Assembly (NCBI RefSeq): GCF_003001955.1
Contig: NZ_PVNH01000001.1
Span: 186,001-250,000, forward strand
Reading direction: 5' to 3'
DNA from: Prauserella shujinwangii
GTDB taxonomy: Bacteria > Actinomycetota > Actinomycetes > Mycobacteriales > Pseudonocardiaceae
DNA: 64,000 nt
Shown: positions 29,620-38,425 of the stretch, one piece after another
How positions within the stretch are numbered: position 1 is the stretch's first letter
How the letters are laid out: each line of letters starts with the position of its first letter
Translations under genes and position numbers: made by a program
Notes under the pieces: model-generated
Seen by the model: only the letters and a program-made list of their open reading frames with translations
Databases searched by the model: none
What the model was told of the DNA's origin: nothing

Positions 29620-30648
29620 ATGCGCCACGCGTTCGACGCCGACTTCGCCGTCCCGGCCGGATACGTGAACACACCGAGCATCGGCGTCCCGCCCGAGCAC
29701 GTGGCCGACGCGGTGGCGGCGGCGGTGCGGCGGTGGCGCACCGGTGCCGATTCGCCGGGCGACTTCGACGCCCCCGTGCGCGCCTCGCGGGAGGGCTTCG
29801 CGCGGCTGGTCGGCGTGCCCGCCGAGCGGGTCGCCATCGGTGGCAGCGTGTCGCAGCTGGTGTCCACGGTCGCGGCGGCCGTGCCGGACGGCGCCAGGGT
29901 GCTCGTCGCCGAGGGCGAGTTCACGAGCCTCACCTTCCCGTTCGCCGCGCAGGCCGCCCGGGGCGTCACGGTGCGCGAGACCGCCCTCGCCACACTACCG
30001 TCGCGTGTGGACGGTCACGACCTGGTCGCGGTGAGCGTCGTGCAGTCCGCCGACGGCCGGATCGCCGACCTCGCCGCCCTGCGTGCCGCGGCCGAGGCGG
30101 CGAACGTCCCGGTCCTGCTCGACGCGACGCAGGCCGCGGGCTGGTTGCCGCTGCGCCTCGACTGGGCCGACTGGGTGGTCGCCGCCGGGTACAAGTGGCT
30201 GCTCGCCCCGCGCGGCGCCGCGTGGCTCGCCGTGCACCCGCGCGTGCTGGACCGCACCACACCGGTCGCCGCCAACTGGTACGCCGGGGAGGACCCGTGG
30301 CAGACCGTGTACGGGCTGCCGCTGCGCCTCGCCGAGGGCGCCCGGCGGTTCGACCTGTCCCCGGCGTGGCTGCCGTTCGCGGGGGCGGCCGAGGCGCTGA
30401 CCTACCTCGCCGCGCTCGACCGGGAGGCGGTGCGCGCGCACTGCGCGGGGCTCGCCGACCGGCTGCGGGCAGGGCTGGGGCAGGCGGCGCGGGGCAGCGC
30501 GATCGTGACGATCGAGGAGCCGGACGCGGCCCAGCGGCTCGCCGCGGCCGGGGTCCGGGCGAGCGTGCGGGCCGGGAGGGCCCGGGTCGGTTTCCACCTC
30601 TACAACACGGCCGAGGACGTCGACCGGGTGCTGGCGGCCCTGGCCTGA
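29620..30648 (+). CDS. class V aminotransferase / cysteine desulfurase-like enzyme
   Basis: A 342-residue fold type I PLP enzyme. VAIGGSVSQLVSTVAAAV is the phosphate-binding region, VPVLLDATQAAGWLPL holds the PLP-stacking Asp and Gln, and the Schiff-base lysine is in VAAGYKWLLAPRGAAW, a typical class V arrangement. There is no SufS-type partner gene and no obvious desulfurase loop cysteine, so a selenocysteine-lyase-like or kynureninase-like activity is possible. The promoter looks leaderless. No operon partner is evident. Confidence 0.85.
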   Translation: MRHAFDADFAVPAGYVNTPSIGVPPEHVADAVAAAVRRWRTGADSPGDFDAPVRASREGFARLVGVPAERVAIGGSVSQLVSTVAAAVPDGARVLVAEGEFTSLTFPFAAQAARGVTVRETALATLPSRVDGHDLVAVSVVQSADGRIADLAALRAAAEAANVPVLLDATQAAGWLPLRLDWADWVVAAGYKWLLAPRGAAWLAVHPRVLDRTTPVAANWYAGEDPWQTVYGLPLRLAEGARRFDLSPAWLPFAGAAEALTYLAALDREAVRAHCAGLADRLRAGLGQAARGSAIVTIEEPDAAQRLAAAGVRASVRAGRARVGFHLYNTAEDVDRVLAALA

Positions 30649-30659
30649 CCCCGGTGCAC

Positions 30660-30665
30660 TACCGT
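30660..30665 (+). promoter_or_regulatory. -10 element TACCGT upstream of the 219-aa membrane protein
   Basis: TACCGT ends 8 nt before GTG 30674, which has no ribosome binding site. Confidence 0.4.
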
Positions 30666-30673
30666 CACGGTCC

Positions 30674-31333
30674 GTGGCTGGACAGCAGTACATCCCCGGA
30701 GCGAGTGACACGGCGCCGTTGCCCAGGGTGGGGGCCGCGCCGCCGCCCGCCCCGCCGCGGCGCCCGCACCCGGCGCTCCAGGCCGGGGTGCTGGTCCTGG
30801 TGGCGGTGGTGTCGGGACTGATCTGGTGGCTGATCCGGCACGACTCCGGGGTGGCCGGGCAGCCCGCCGCGGCGCCCCGGGAGGACCCGCTGACCAGCGG
30901 CGAGTTCCACTACGTCACCGCGTCCGGCCCGGAGACCTCGACCGACTGCGCGGGCAACGCCTACGGCGACGTCGCGGGCTGGTTCGCCGAGCACCCCTGC
31001 GAGCGGGTCGTGCGGGCGCTGTACAGCACGGAGAGCGCGGGAGCGCGCGCGCTCGTGTCGGTGGTCGTGGTGACAATGCCCTCGGCCGCCGAGGCGCAGC
31101 GGCTGAAGGTGATCACCGACACGGAGGGCACCGGCAACGTCAACGACCTCGTCCGCGACGGCACGGCCAACCTGCCCGGTGCGCCGCAGGTGGCCGGTGG
31201 CGAGTACGAGTCGCGGTCGGCGGGCCGCGAGCTGACCATCGTCGAGTGCGCCTTCTTCGACGGCCACTCCGACGACGCGCTGCTCGCCCGCATCGCCGAG
31301 GACGCGCTGAAGCTCTCCGCCGCCCTGCGCTGA
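30674..31333 (+). CDS. single-pass membrane protein with extracytoplasmic domain, unknown
   Basis: A 219-residue protein: Pro-rich cytoplasmic start (VGAAPPPAPPRRPHP), one transmembrane helix near residues 37-52 (AGVLVLVAVVSGLIWWLI), then an outside domain with Cys pairs (TDCAGNAYGDVAGWFAEHPC) and a later Cys in VECAFF. The GDVAGWFAEHPCERV segment occurs in a family of actinobacterial secreted proteins without known function. It stands alone between the aminotransferase and the convergent ferritin-like gene. Confidence 0.75.
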   Translation: MAGQQYIPGASDTAPLPRVGAAPPPAPPRRPHPALQAGVLVLVAVVSGLIWWLIRHDSGVAGQPAAAPREDPLTSGEFHYVTASGPETSTDCAGNAYGDVAGWFAEHPCERVVRALYSTESAGARALVSVVVVTMPSAAEAQRLKVITDTEGTGNVNDLVRDGTANLPGAPQVAGGEYESRSAGRELTIVECAFFDGHSDDALLARIAEDALKLSAALR

Positions 31334-31366
31334 GCCTCCGGAGCCCGCGCCGAAGGGACCCGGAGG

Positions 31367-32314
31367 TCAGGGGGTGCCGGGCAGGGGGACGGCCGCGGGT
31401 TCCGCGCCCGACTCCATCCGCCACCGGGTGCCACGCGTGGCCGAGCCGATCAGCGACTGCACGGCGAGCGTGCGCAGACCGCCGTCGTCGGTGCGCTCCA
31501 GCACCCCGCGCCAGGCCTCGGCGGCGTCGGCCTCGGCGGTCACGACGAGCGACTCCGCGGAGGCGGCGTCGGTCACCGGCTCCGGCGGCGGGTAGGCGGG
31601 CTCGGGCGGCCGGGGCGTCGCCCCGGCGGCGGCCAGCACCCGCTCGCACGCGTCCCGGCGGTCCCGATGCGCCGCGGCGCCGTCCTCGAGGCCGGTCCGG
31701 TACGTGGCCGGCAGGAACGCGCTCACCAGGCCGTACACCCACACGGCGGCGTGCTCGGCGGCCAGTGCCTCCTGCAGCGCCGTCACGGCCTGTTCGGTGA
31801 GCTCGCCGGTGGTGACCCGGTCCACCTCGCCGGGCTGTTCCTGGCCGAGGACCTTCGCCAGCTGCTGCAGTCCCGCGCAGCCCGCGGCGACGGACCCGAC
31901 CAGGCCCGCCCGGTAGGCCGGGACCTCGCCGACCAGGCCGACGGCCTGGCTCCGCGCCTCCCGCAGCCGCCGTCCGAGCGCGGCCAGGTCGGCGACCGTG
32001 GGCGGGGGCGCGCCGGTGGATTCCGCCTTCGGCCGGTTCAGCCGGTCGACCTCGGCGCGCAGCGCGTCGGCCTGCGCGGCGCGGGCGGTGGCCACCTGCC
32101 GGGCGAGCTCCGCGTCGGCGGATCCGGCCGCCGCCAGCCGGGTCGCGGCCCGCACGTCCGCCTCGGCCCGGGCGAGCAGCGGGGCCAGCGGGTCGGGTGC
32201 GTCCGCGTAGCCGGGGCCGCATGCCGCGACCGCGGGGGCGAGCGGCGCCGCCAGCGCGGTCAGCGCCGCCGCCCGGAGGAGTTGACGCCGGTTCAGCGGG
32301 GAACGGGATATCAC
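31367..32314 (-). CDS. Tat-exported ferritin-like lipoprotein (DUF4439)
   Basis: A 315-residue protein with a twin-arginine signal (SPLNRRQLLRAAALTALAAP) and a possible lipobox ending at VAACG. The C-terminal 140 residues form a helical ferritin-like DUF4439 domain (TEQAVTALQEALAAEHAAVW, then RTGLEDGAAAHRDRRDACER). The conserved neighbourhood with rimP on the opposite strand is common in Actinobacteria. Metal-binding is expected from the fold but the substrate or function is unknown. GTG 32314 is divergent from rimP, with about 100 nt between. Confidence 0.87.
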   Translation of the reverse strand: MISRSPLNRRQLLRAAALTALAAPLAPAVAACGPGYADAPDPLAPLLARAEADVRAATRLAAAGSADAELARQVATARAAQADALRAEVDRLNRPKAESTGAPPPTVADLAALGRRLREARSQAVGLVGEVPAYRAGLVGSVAAGCAGLQQLAKVLGQEQPGEVDRVTTGELTEQAVTALQEALAAEHAAVWVYGLVSAFLPATYRTGLEDGAAAHRDRRDACERVLAAAGATPRPPEPAYPPPEPVTDAASAESLVVTAEADAAEAWRGVLERTDDGGLRTLAVQSLIGSATRGTRWRMESGAEPAAVPLPGTP

Positions 32315-32415
32315 GTGGAGTCATCCTGCCAGGCAGGCCCCGACGCCCGGCGGCGCCCGGGCTGGGCAAGATAAGCTGAACCACCATCGCGAACAGGACA
32401 ACGGGGAGCATCACG

Positions 32416-32955
32416 GTGCCCAACGAACTCGCCAGCCGGCTGGAGCCACTGGTGGCCGACGCCGTCACGGGAGCGGGGTTCGACCTCGACTCGCTCGAGG
32501 TGCAGCAGGCAGGCAGGCGCAAGCTGGTCAAGGTCGTGGTCGACGGCGACGACGGGGTGGGCCTCGACGAGGTCGCCGACGTCAGCCGCGCGGTGTCCGC
32601 GGTGCTCGACGAGCACGAGCACCTCATCGCGGGTGCGTACACGCTCGAGGTCACCTCGCCCGGGGTGGACCGCCCCCTGACGCGGGCGCGGCACTGGCGG
32701 CGCGCGCGGTTCCGGCAGGTCCGCGTCACGCCCACCGAGGGCGCTGAGTTCGTCGGCCGCGTCGGCGAGGCGGGTGAGGACTCCGTTCGCCTCCTGGTCG
32801 GTGGGACGATCCGGGACGTCCGCTACCGCGACGTCGCGAAGGCCGTCATCGAGATCGAGTTCCGGCAGCCGCCTGCCGGGGAGCTCAAGCTGCTGGAAGC
32901 CGACGCGTCGGGCAAGATCGACGGCGAGGGACCATCGAAGGAGGAGTCGAGGTGA
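32416..32955 (+). CDS. rimP: ribosome maturation factor RimP
   Basis: A 179-residue RimP, needed for late assembly of the 30S subunit. The N-terminal alpha/beta domain ends with [12 protein letters not shown], the family signature, and the C-terminal SH3-like domain follows ([19 protein letters not shown]). An acidic/Ser tail extends past the usual end. GGGGAG lies 8-9 nt before GTG 32416. A TAAGCT -10 candidate is at 32372-32377. It overlaps nusA by 4 nt and heads the rimP-nusA-ylxR-infB-DUF503-rbfA operon. Confidence 0.95.
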   Translation: MPNELASRLEPLVADAVTGAGFDLDSLEVQQAGRRKLVKVVVDGDDGVGLDEVADVSRAVSAVLDEHEHLIAGAYTLEVTSPGVDRPLTRARHWRRARFRQVRVTPTEGAEFVGRVGEAGEDSVRLLVGGTIRDVRYRDVAKAVIEIEFRQPPAGELKLLEADASGKIDGEGPSKEESR

Positions 32956-33998
32956 ACGTCGACATCGCGGCGCTGCGCGCGATCGAACGGGACAAGGACA
33001 TCCCCTTCGAGACGGTGCTGGAGGCGATCGAGAGCGCGCTGCTCACGGCCTACAAGCACACCGAGGGCCACCAGCCGCACGCCAAGATCGACATCGACCG
33101 CAAGACCGGCTACGTCCGGGTGCTCGCGCACACGCTCGACGAGCACGGGCAGGTCGCCGAGGAGTGGGACGACACGCCGGAGGGCTTCGGCCGGATCGCC
33201 GCCACCACGGCCCGGCAGGTCATTCTGCAGCGGCTGCGCGACGCGGAGCACGAGAAGACCTACGGCGAGTTCTCCGCCAAGGAGGGCGAGATCGTCGCCG
33301 GTGTCATCCAGCGCGACGCCCGCGCCAACGCGCGCGGCATGGTGATCGTCCAGGTGGGCGACACCGAGGGCGTGCTGCCCGCCGCCGAGCAGGTGCCGGG
33401 GGAGAGCTACGAGCACGGCTCCCGGCTCAAGGCCTACGTCGTCGGCGTGTCCCGCAGCGCGCGGGGCCCGCAGATCACGCTGTCGCGGACGCACCCGAAC
33501 CTGGTGCGCAAGCTGTTCGCGCTGGAGGTGCCGGAGATCGCCGACGGCACCGTGGAGATCGCCGCGGTCGCGCGCGAGGCCGGGCACCGGTCGAAGATCG
33601 CCGTCCGGTCCACGGTCCCCGGCGTGAACGCCAAGGGCGCGTGCATCGGGCCCATGGGCGCGCGGGTGCGCAACGTCATGAGCGAGCTGGCGGGTGAGAA
33701 GATCGACATCATCGACCACTCGGAGGACCCGGCCCGGTTCGTCGGGAATGCCCTCTCGCCCGCCAAGGTTGTGTCGGTGAAGGTGGTCGACGAGCGCACC
33801 AAGACGGCGCGCGTCGTCGTGCCGGACTTCCAGCTGTCCCTCGCCATCGGCAAGGAAGGGCAGAACGCCCGGCTGGCGGCCCGGCTGACGGGGTGGCGGA
33901 TCGACATCCGCAGTGACGCCGCTCCGGAGAGCGGGCCGCAGAAGCAGGTGGCTCCCGACGACTCACCGCACGCGGCGGCGGCCGGTTCGGCTGAGTGA
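32952..33998 (+). CDS. nusA: transcription termination/antitermination protein NusA
   Basis: A 348-residue NusA of the short actinobacterial type. N-terminal RNAP-binding domain begins [20 protein letters not shown]; the S1 domain lies near residues 110-180 ([20 protein letters not shown]), then KH1 with [20 protein letters not shown] and KH2 with [20 protein letters not shown]. The C-terminal acidic repeats of E. coli NusA are absent, as usual in this phylum. Overlaps rimP by 4 nt. Confidence 0.96.
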   Translation: MNVDIAALRAIERDKDIPFETVLEAIESALLTAYKHTEGHQPHAKIDIDRKTGYVRVLAHTLDEHGQVAEEWDDTPEGFGRIAATTARQVILQRLRDAEHEKTYGEFSAKEGEIVAGVIQRDARANARGMVIVQVGDTEGVLPAAEQVPGESYEHGSRLKAYVVGVSRSARGPQITLSRTHPNLVRKLFALEVPEIADGTVEIAAVAREAGHRSKIAVRSTVPGVNAKGACIGPMGARVRNVMSELAGEKIDIIDHSEDPARFVGNALSPAKVVSVKVVDERTKTARVVVPDFQLSLAIGKEGQNARLAARLTGWRIDIRSDAAPESGPQKQVAPDDSPHAAAAGSAE

Positions 33999-34010
33999 CA
34001 GGCGAGGGGC

Positions 34011-34016
34011 TAAACT
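34011..34016 (+). promoter_or_regulatory. -10 element TAAACT upstream of ylxR
   Basis: TAAACT ends 8 nt before GTG 34025. It suggests an internal, nearly leaderless promoter for the ylxR-infB part of the operon and favours that start over GTG 33995. Confidence 0.45.
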
Positions 34017-34024
34017 GGGGCACG

Positions 34025-34408
34025 GTGCAGCGCCCGCGGTCGGATTCCGCACGCCGGAGCTCCGGAGCCACTCCGGTCCGGACCTGTGTGGGGTGTCGTC
34101 GGCGGGCGTTGATCGGAGAGCTGCTGCGCGTGGTCGCGGTGGACGGGCACCTGGTCGTCGACGAGCGTCGGCGGCTGCCGGGGCGAGGGGCATGGTTGCA
34201 CCCCGACCCGGGGTGCCTGACCAAGGCCGAACGGCGGCGGGCGTTTCCCAGGGCGTTACGGGTTTCTGGGACGCTCGGCACCGACGGCGTGCGCCGGTAC
34301 GTGGAGCGGCTCGCCGAGGGCAGCACGGACACGGGGAGTTCCCGGGTCCAGTCGGAAGAAGGAAGCAGGTCGACCCGTCATGAGTCAGCCGTGAAGCTGA
34401 AGCCATGA
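34025..34408 (+). CDS. YlxR-family RNA-binding protein (DUF448)
   Basis: A 127-residue basic protein. The YlxR core is TCVGCRRRALIGELLRVVAV, then GRGAWLHPDPGCLTKAERRR and AFPRALRV. YlxR proteins sit between nusA and infB in most Gram-positives, bind RNA and have been linked to regulation of RNase P. GTG 34025 follows a TAAACT -10; an alternative GTG at 33995 overlaps the nusA stop. The C-terminal 25 residues are polar and not conserved. Confidence 0.88.
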   Translation: MQRPRSDSARRSSGATPVRTCVGCRRRALIGELLRVVAVDGHLVVDERRRLPGRGAWLHPDPGCLTKAERRRAFPRALRVSGTLGTDGVRRYVERLAEGSTDTGSSRVQSEEGSRSTRHESAVKLKP

Positions 34409-34471
34409 ACGCGCGACGTTAGGACGAGGTCAGCGGGTCCCGCCGCCTGACCTCATCAGTTGAGGAGAGCA

Positions 34472-37360
34472 GTGGCAGGCAAGGCCCGCGTACACGAGCT
34501 CGCGAAGGAGCTCGGAGTAACCAGCAAGGAAGTTCTCGCCAAGCTGAAAGAGCAGGGCGAGTTCGTGAAGTCCGCGTCCTCCACCGTCGAGGCCCCCGTG
34601 GCCCGGCGGCTGCGGGACGCGTTCACCGGCGGCAAGGACGGCGGCAAGCAGTCGAAGTCCGGCGACCGGAAGCCGGCCGCCCCGCAGGGCGGCAAGGCGT
34701 CGTCCGCGGCATCGGGCACCTCCCCGGCGCCCGCGAAGCCGGCCGGTGAGTCGGCCCCGAAGCCGGGCCCGCAGCAGGCCCCGAAACCCGGCCCCAAGCC
34801 GGGTCCGAAGCCCGCCCCCGCGAAGCCGGCGGAGGAGCAGGCTCCGGCCGCGAAGTCGGCCCCGCCGAAGCAGGAGAAGCAGGACCAGTCCGGTTCGGGG
34901 GCCGTGGTGCCGCCGAAGCCGCAGGGTCCCAAGCCCGGCCCCAAGCCGGGTCCGCGCACCCCCCGCGTCGGCAACAACCCGTACGGCGTCGGCGCCGGTT
35001 CCCCGCCGCCGCGCCCCGCGCAGCCGCGTCCCGGTGGCGGGCAGCCCGGCGGCGAGCGCGGCCAGCGCCCCGGCGGTGAGCGCCCGGCGGCGGGCCCGCG
35101 TCCCGGTGGCGCCCCCAGTGGCAACCGGCCCACCCCCGGCAACATGCCGCCCCGGCCCAACCCGGGGATGATGCCGGCCCGGCCGGCGCGTCCCGGCGGC
35201 GGCCCGGGTGGTCCCGGTGGCCGTGGCGGTCCCGGCGGCCGTGGTGGCCCCGGCGGTCGCGGCGGCCCGGGTGGCCGTGGTGGCCCCGGCGGCGGTGGCG
35301 GCGGCGGTTTCCGCGGCGGCCCCGGTGGCGGTGGCGGCGGCGGTGGTGGCTTCCGCGGTGGCGGTGGCCCCAGCGGCGGTGCTCCCGCGGGTGGTGGCTT
35401 CCGTGGTGGCCGCGGCGGTCCCGGCGGCCGTGGTGGCGCGGCCGGTGCGTTCGGCCGTCCCGGTGGCCCCTCGCGCAAGGGCCGCAAGTCGAAGCGGCAG
35501 AAGCGCCAGGAGTACATGGAGAACATGCAGGCGCCGAGCGTCGGCGGCGTCCGCCTGCCCAAGGGCAACGGTGAGACGATCCGGCTGCCGCGGGGTGCCT
35601 CGCTGACCGACTTCGCCGAGAAGATCGACGCCAACCCGGCCTCGCTGGTGCAGGTGCTGTTCCACCTCGGTGAGATGGTCACCGCCACGCAGTCCGTCTC
35701 CGAGGAAGTGCTGGAGCTGCTCGGCACGGAGATGAACTACAACGTGCAGGTGGTCAGCCCCGAGGAGGAGGACCGCGAGCTGCTCGAGTCCTTCGACATC
35801 ACCTTCGGCGAGGACGAGGGCGGCGAGGAGGACCTGCAGGTCCGGCCCCCGGTCGTGACCGTCATGGGTCACGTCGACCACGGTAAGACCCGCCTGCTGG
35901 ACACCATCCGGAAGACGCGGGTGCACGAGGGCGAGGCCGGCGGCATCACCCAGCACATCGGCGCCTACCAGGTGGAGACGGAGCTCGAGGGCGAGGAACG
36001 GCTCATCACCTTCATCGACACCCCGGGCCACGAGGCGTTCACCGCCATGCGTGCCCGTGGTGCGCAGGCCACCGACATCGCGGTGATCATGGTCGCCGCC
36101 GATGACGGGGTCATGCCGCAGACGGTGGAGGCGATCAACCACGCCCAGGCGGCGAAGGCGCCGATCGTGGTCGCGGTGAACAAGATCGACAAGGAGGGTG
36201 CGAACCCGCAGAAGATCCGCCAGCAGCTCACCGAGTACGGGCTGGTGGCCGAGGAGTACGGCGGCGACACGATGTTCGTCGACATCTCCGCGCGGGAGAA
36301 CATCAACATCGACCAGCTGCTCGAGGCGATCCTGCTCACCGCGGACGCGGCGCTGGACCTGCGGGCCAACCCGGACATGGAGGCCCAGGGCGTCGCGATC
36401 GAGGCGCACCTCGACCGCGGCCGCGGCCCGGTCGCGACCGTGCTCGTGCAGCGCGGCACGTTGCGGGTCGGTGACTCGGTGGTCGCGGGCGACGCGTACG
36501 GCCGGGTGCGGCGGATGGTCGACGAGTACAACCGGGACGTCAGCGAGGCGCTGCCGTCGCGGCCGGTGCAGGTCATCGGCTTCACGTCGGTGCCGCGCGC
36601 CGGTGACACGTTCCTCGTCGTGGAGGAGGACCGGGTGGCCCGGCAGATCGCCGAGCGCCGCCAGGCCCGCATCCGCAACGCGGAGAACGCGGCGCGGCGC
36701 AAGCGCGTCAGCCTGGAGGACCTGGACTCCGCGCTGAAGGAGACCAACACCCTCAACCTGATCGTCAAGGGCGACAACTCGGGTACCGTCGAGGCGCTCG
36801 AGGCGGCGCTGCTGCAGATCGACGTCGGCGACGAGGTCGAGCTCACCATCGTGCACCGCGGTGTCGGTGGCGTGACCGAGAGCGACATCGACCTGGCGAC
36901 GGCGTCCGACGCGATCGTGCTGGGCTTCAACGTGCGGGCCCAGGGCAAGGCGACCGAGCGGGCCACCCGCGAGGGCGTCGACGTCCGGTACTACACGGTG
37001 ATCTACCAGGCGATCGAGGAGATCGAGCAGGCGCTCAAGGGCATGCTCAAGCCGATCTACGAGGAGGTCGAGCTCGGCAAGGCGGAGGTGCGTGAGGTCT
37101 TCAAGTCCTCCAAGTTCGGCACCATCGCGGGCTGCCTGGTCACCTCGGGCCAGATCCGGCGCAACGCCAAGGCCCGCCTGATGCGGGACGGCGTCGTCGT
37201 CGCGCAGAACCTGCCGATCAGCTCGCTGCGGCGGTTCAAGGACGACGTGGTCGAGGTCCGCGACGGTTTCGAGTGCGGTCTCACGCTCGGCAAGTACAGC
37301 GACCTCAAGGTCGGTGACGTGATCGAGACGTACGAGGAGCGCGAGAAGCCACGGACGTGA
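34472..37360 (+). CDS. infB: translation initiation factor IF-2
   Basis: A 962-residue IF-2, which places initiator tRNA on the 30S subunit and hydrolyses GTP on subunit joining. Residues 1-50 form an IF2_N domain ([20 protein letters not shown]). A long low-complexity linker follows: Lys/Pro repeats (KPGP), then at about residues 235-335 almost pure Gly/Arg/Pro. The G domain shows [20 protein letters not shown] and NKID; the C-terminal tRNA-binding domains end near [15 protein letters not shown] (34462-34467) supports GTG 34472. Confidence 0.97.
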   Translation: MAGKARVHELAKELGVTSKEVLAKLKEQGEFVKSASSTVEAPVARRLRDAFTGGKDGGKQSKSGDRKPAAPQGGKASSAASGTSPAPAKPAGESAPKPGPQQAPKPGPKPGPKPAPAKPAEEQAPAAKSAPPKQEKQDQSGSGAVVPPKPQGPKPGPKPGPRTPRVGNNPYGVGAGSPPPRPAQPRPGGGQPGGERGQRPGGERPAAGPRPGGAPSGNRPTPGNMPPRPNPGMMPARPARPGGGPGGPGGRGGPGGRGGPGGRGGPGGRGGPGGGGGGGFRGGPGGGGGGGGGFRGGGGPSGGAPAGGGFRGGRGGPGGRGGAAGAFGRPGGPSRKGRKSKRQKRQEYMENMQAPSVGGVRLPKGNGETIRLPRGASLTDFAEKIDANPASLVQVLFHLGEMVTATQSVSEEVLELLGTEMNYNVQVVSPEEEDRELLESFDITFGEDEGGEEDLQVRPPVVTVMGHVDHGKTRLLDTIRKTRVHEGEAGGITQHIGAYQVETELEGEERLITFIDTPGHEAFTAMRARGAQATDIAVIMVAADDGVMPQTVEAINHAQAAKAPIVVAVNKIDKEGANPQKIRQQLTEYGLVAEEYGGDTMFVDISARENINIDQLLEAILLTADAALDLRANPDMEAQGVAIEAHLDRGRGPVATVLVQRGTLRVGDSVVAGDAYGRVRRMVDEYNRDVSEALPSRPVQVIGFTSVPRAGDTFLVVEEDRVARQIAERRQARIRNAENAARRKRVSLEDLDSALKETNTLNLIVKGDNSGTVEALEAALLQIDVGDEVELTIVHRGVGGVTESDIDLATASDAIVLGFNVRAQGKATERATREGVDVRYYTVIYQAIEEIEQALKGMLKPIYEEVELGKAEVREVFKSSKFGTIAGCLVTSGQIRRNAKARLMRDGVVVAQNLPISSLRRFKDDVVEVRDGFECGLTLGKYSDLKVGDVIETYEEREKPRT

Positions 37361-37367
37361 CGGACGG

Positions 37368-37398
37368 CCCGGCCGGGCGGGATCCCCGCCCGGCCGGG
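37368..37398 (+). terminator. 14-bp perfect hairpin after infB
   Basis: CCCGGCCGGGCGGG (37368-37381) pairs exactly with 37385-37398 around ATC. It starts 8 nt after the infB stop and ends before ATG 37435. No T-tract follows, so it may be a partial terminator or an mRNA-stabilising stem that lowers expression of the downstream DUF503-rbfA genes. Confidence 0.7.
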
Positions 37399-37434
37399 TT
37401 CGCCTCCGCTCGCCTCCACGACTCCGGGAAGACC

Positions 37435-37731
37435 ATGTTCGTCGGTGCCCTCGAACTCGACCTGCTGCTCGGCGACGTCCGGTCGCTGAAGCAGAAGCGG
37501 TCCGTGGTGCGCCCCGTGATCGCGGAGATCCGCAAGCGGTTCGAGGTCGCCGTCGCCGAGGCAGGCCATCTGGAGCTGCACCGGCGCGCGCTGCTCGGCG
37601 TCGCCGTGGTCGCCGCCGACGGCGGGCACGTCCGTGCGGTGCTCGACGCGTGCGAGCGGCTGGTCGCCGACCGCCCGGAGATCGAGCTGCTCTCCGCGCA
37701 TCGCAGGCTGCTCGGTCCCGAGGACGAGTAG
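37435..37731 (+). CDS. DUF503 family protein (YlxP-like)
   Basis: A 98-residue small protein: MFVGALELDLLLGDVRSLKQ and KRSVVRPVIAEIRKRFEVAV are the DUF503 signature; the fold is ferredoxin-like. The family is conserved between infB and rbfA in Gram-positives and is suspected, but not shown, to act in ribosome assembly or rRNA metabolism. ATG 37435 is preferred over GTG 37357, which would translate through the strong hairpin at 37368-37398. GGGAAG lies just upstream. Confidence 0.87.
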   Translation: MFVGALELDLLLGDVRSLKQKRSVVRPVIAEIRKRFEVAVAEAGHLELHRRALLGVAVVAADGGHVRAVLDACERLVADRPEIELLSAHRRLLGPEDE

Positions 37732-37764
37732 CCCGTTCGCCTGTCCGTAGAGAAAGGGATACCT

Positions 37765-38244
37765 GTGGCCGATCACGCTCGCGCACGCAGGCTGGCCAAG
37801 CGGATCGCGCAGATCGTCGCGTCCGCGCTGGAGCACGAGGTCAAGGACCCCCGGCTCGGCAATGTCACGATCACCGACGCGCGGATCACCGGTGACCTGC
37901 GTGACGCCACCGTCTACTACACCGTGCTCGGGGAGAACCTGGACGCGGCTCCCGACTTCGCGGGCGCCGCGGCGGCACTGGAGTCCGCGCGCGGCGTGCT
38001 GCGGACCAAGGTCGGGCAGGGCACCGGCGTGCGTTACACGCCGACGCTGACGTTCGTGGCCGACCAGGTGCCCGCCGACGCGCGGCACATCGACGAGCTG
38101 CTCGCGAAGGCGCGCGAGGCGGACGCCGAGGTGGCGCGGCGCGCGACGTCCGCGAAACCCGCCGGTGAGCCCGACCCCTACCGGGCACCCCGGCAGGCCG
38201 GGGAGGACGAGGACGGCGAGGAGCCGGACGACGTCGAGTCGTGA
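37765..38244 (+). CDS. rbfA: ribosome-binding factor A
   Basis: A 159-residue RbfA, required for 16S rRNA 5'-end processing and cold adaptation of 30S assembly. The KH-like core runs from [20 protein letters not shown] and [20 protein letters not shown] to [20 protein letters not shown]. The last 35 residues are acidic and Pro-rich. AAAGGGA precedes GTG 37765. Last gene of the rimP operon here; the DHH-family phosphoesterase gene that often follows rbfA in Actinobacteria is missing. Confidence 0.95.
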   Translation: MADHARARRLAKRIAQIVASALEHEVKDPRLGNVTITDARITGDLRDATVYYTVLGENLDAAPDFAGAAAALESARGVLRTKVGQGTGVRYTPTLTFVADQVPADARHIDELLAKAREADAEVARRATSAKPAGEPDPYRAPRQAGEDEDGEEPDDVES

Positions 38245-38280
38245 GTGGCGGCCGTGGTTCCCGCCACGCCGCCGCCCACC

Positions 38281-38405
38281 CTGGCGGTGGTGACGGTCCG
38301 GGACGTGCCCGACGACGTCAGGGACGCCGCTGGCGCGCGACGCAGTCGCTACCGGCGTTCCTGTTACAGGTGCCGCGGCGGCAGGCGGAATCCGCACGGC
38401 CGGTG
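38281..38405 (+). pseudogene. decayed VapB/FitA-type antitoxin fragment
   Basis: From 38281 one frame reads LAVVTVRDVPDDVRDA, the start of a FitA/VapB ribbon-helix-helix antitoxin with its first codon now CTG. From about 38331 a different frame continues ATQSLPAFLLQVPRRQAESA, matching the second helix of the same family (SLQAFLLxxLRRQA). The two halves are joined by a frameshift with loss of several residues, and no toxin (PIN-domain) gene follows. The 180-nt space between rbfA and the convergent methyltransferase holds nothing else. Family match is from memory of the motif. Confidence 0.6.
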
Positions 38406-38425
38406 GCTGAGCCCGACCACGATGG

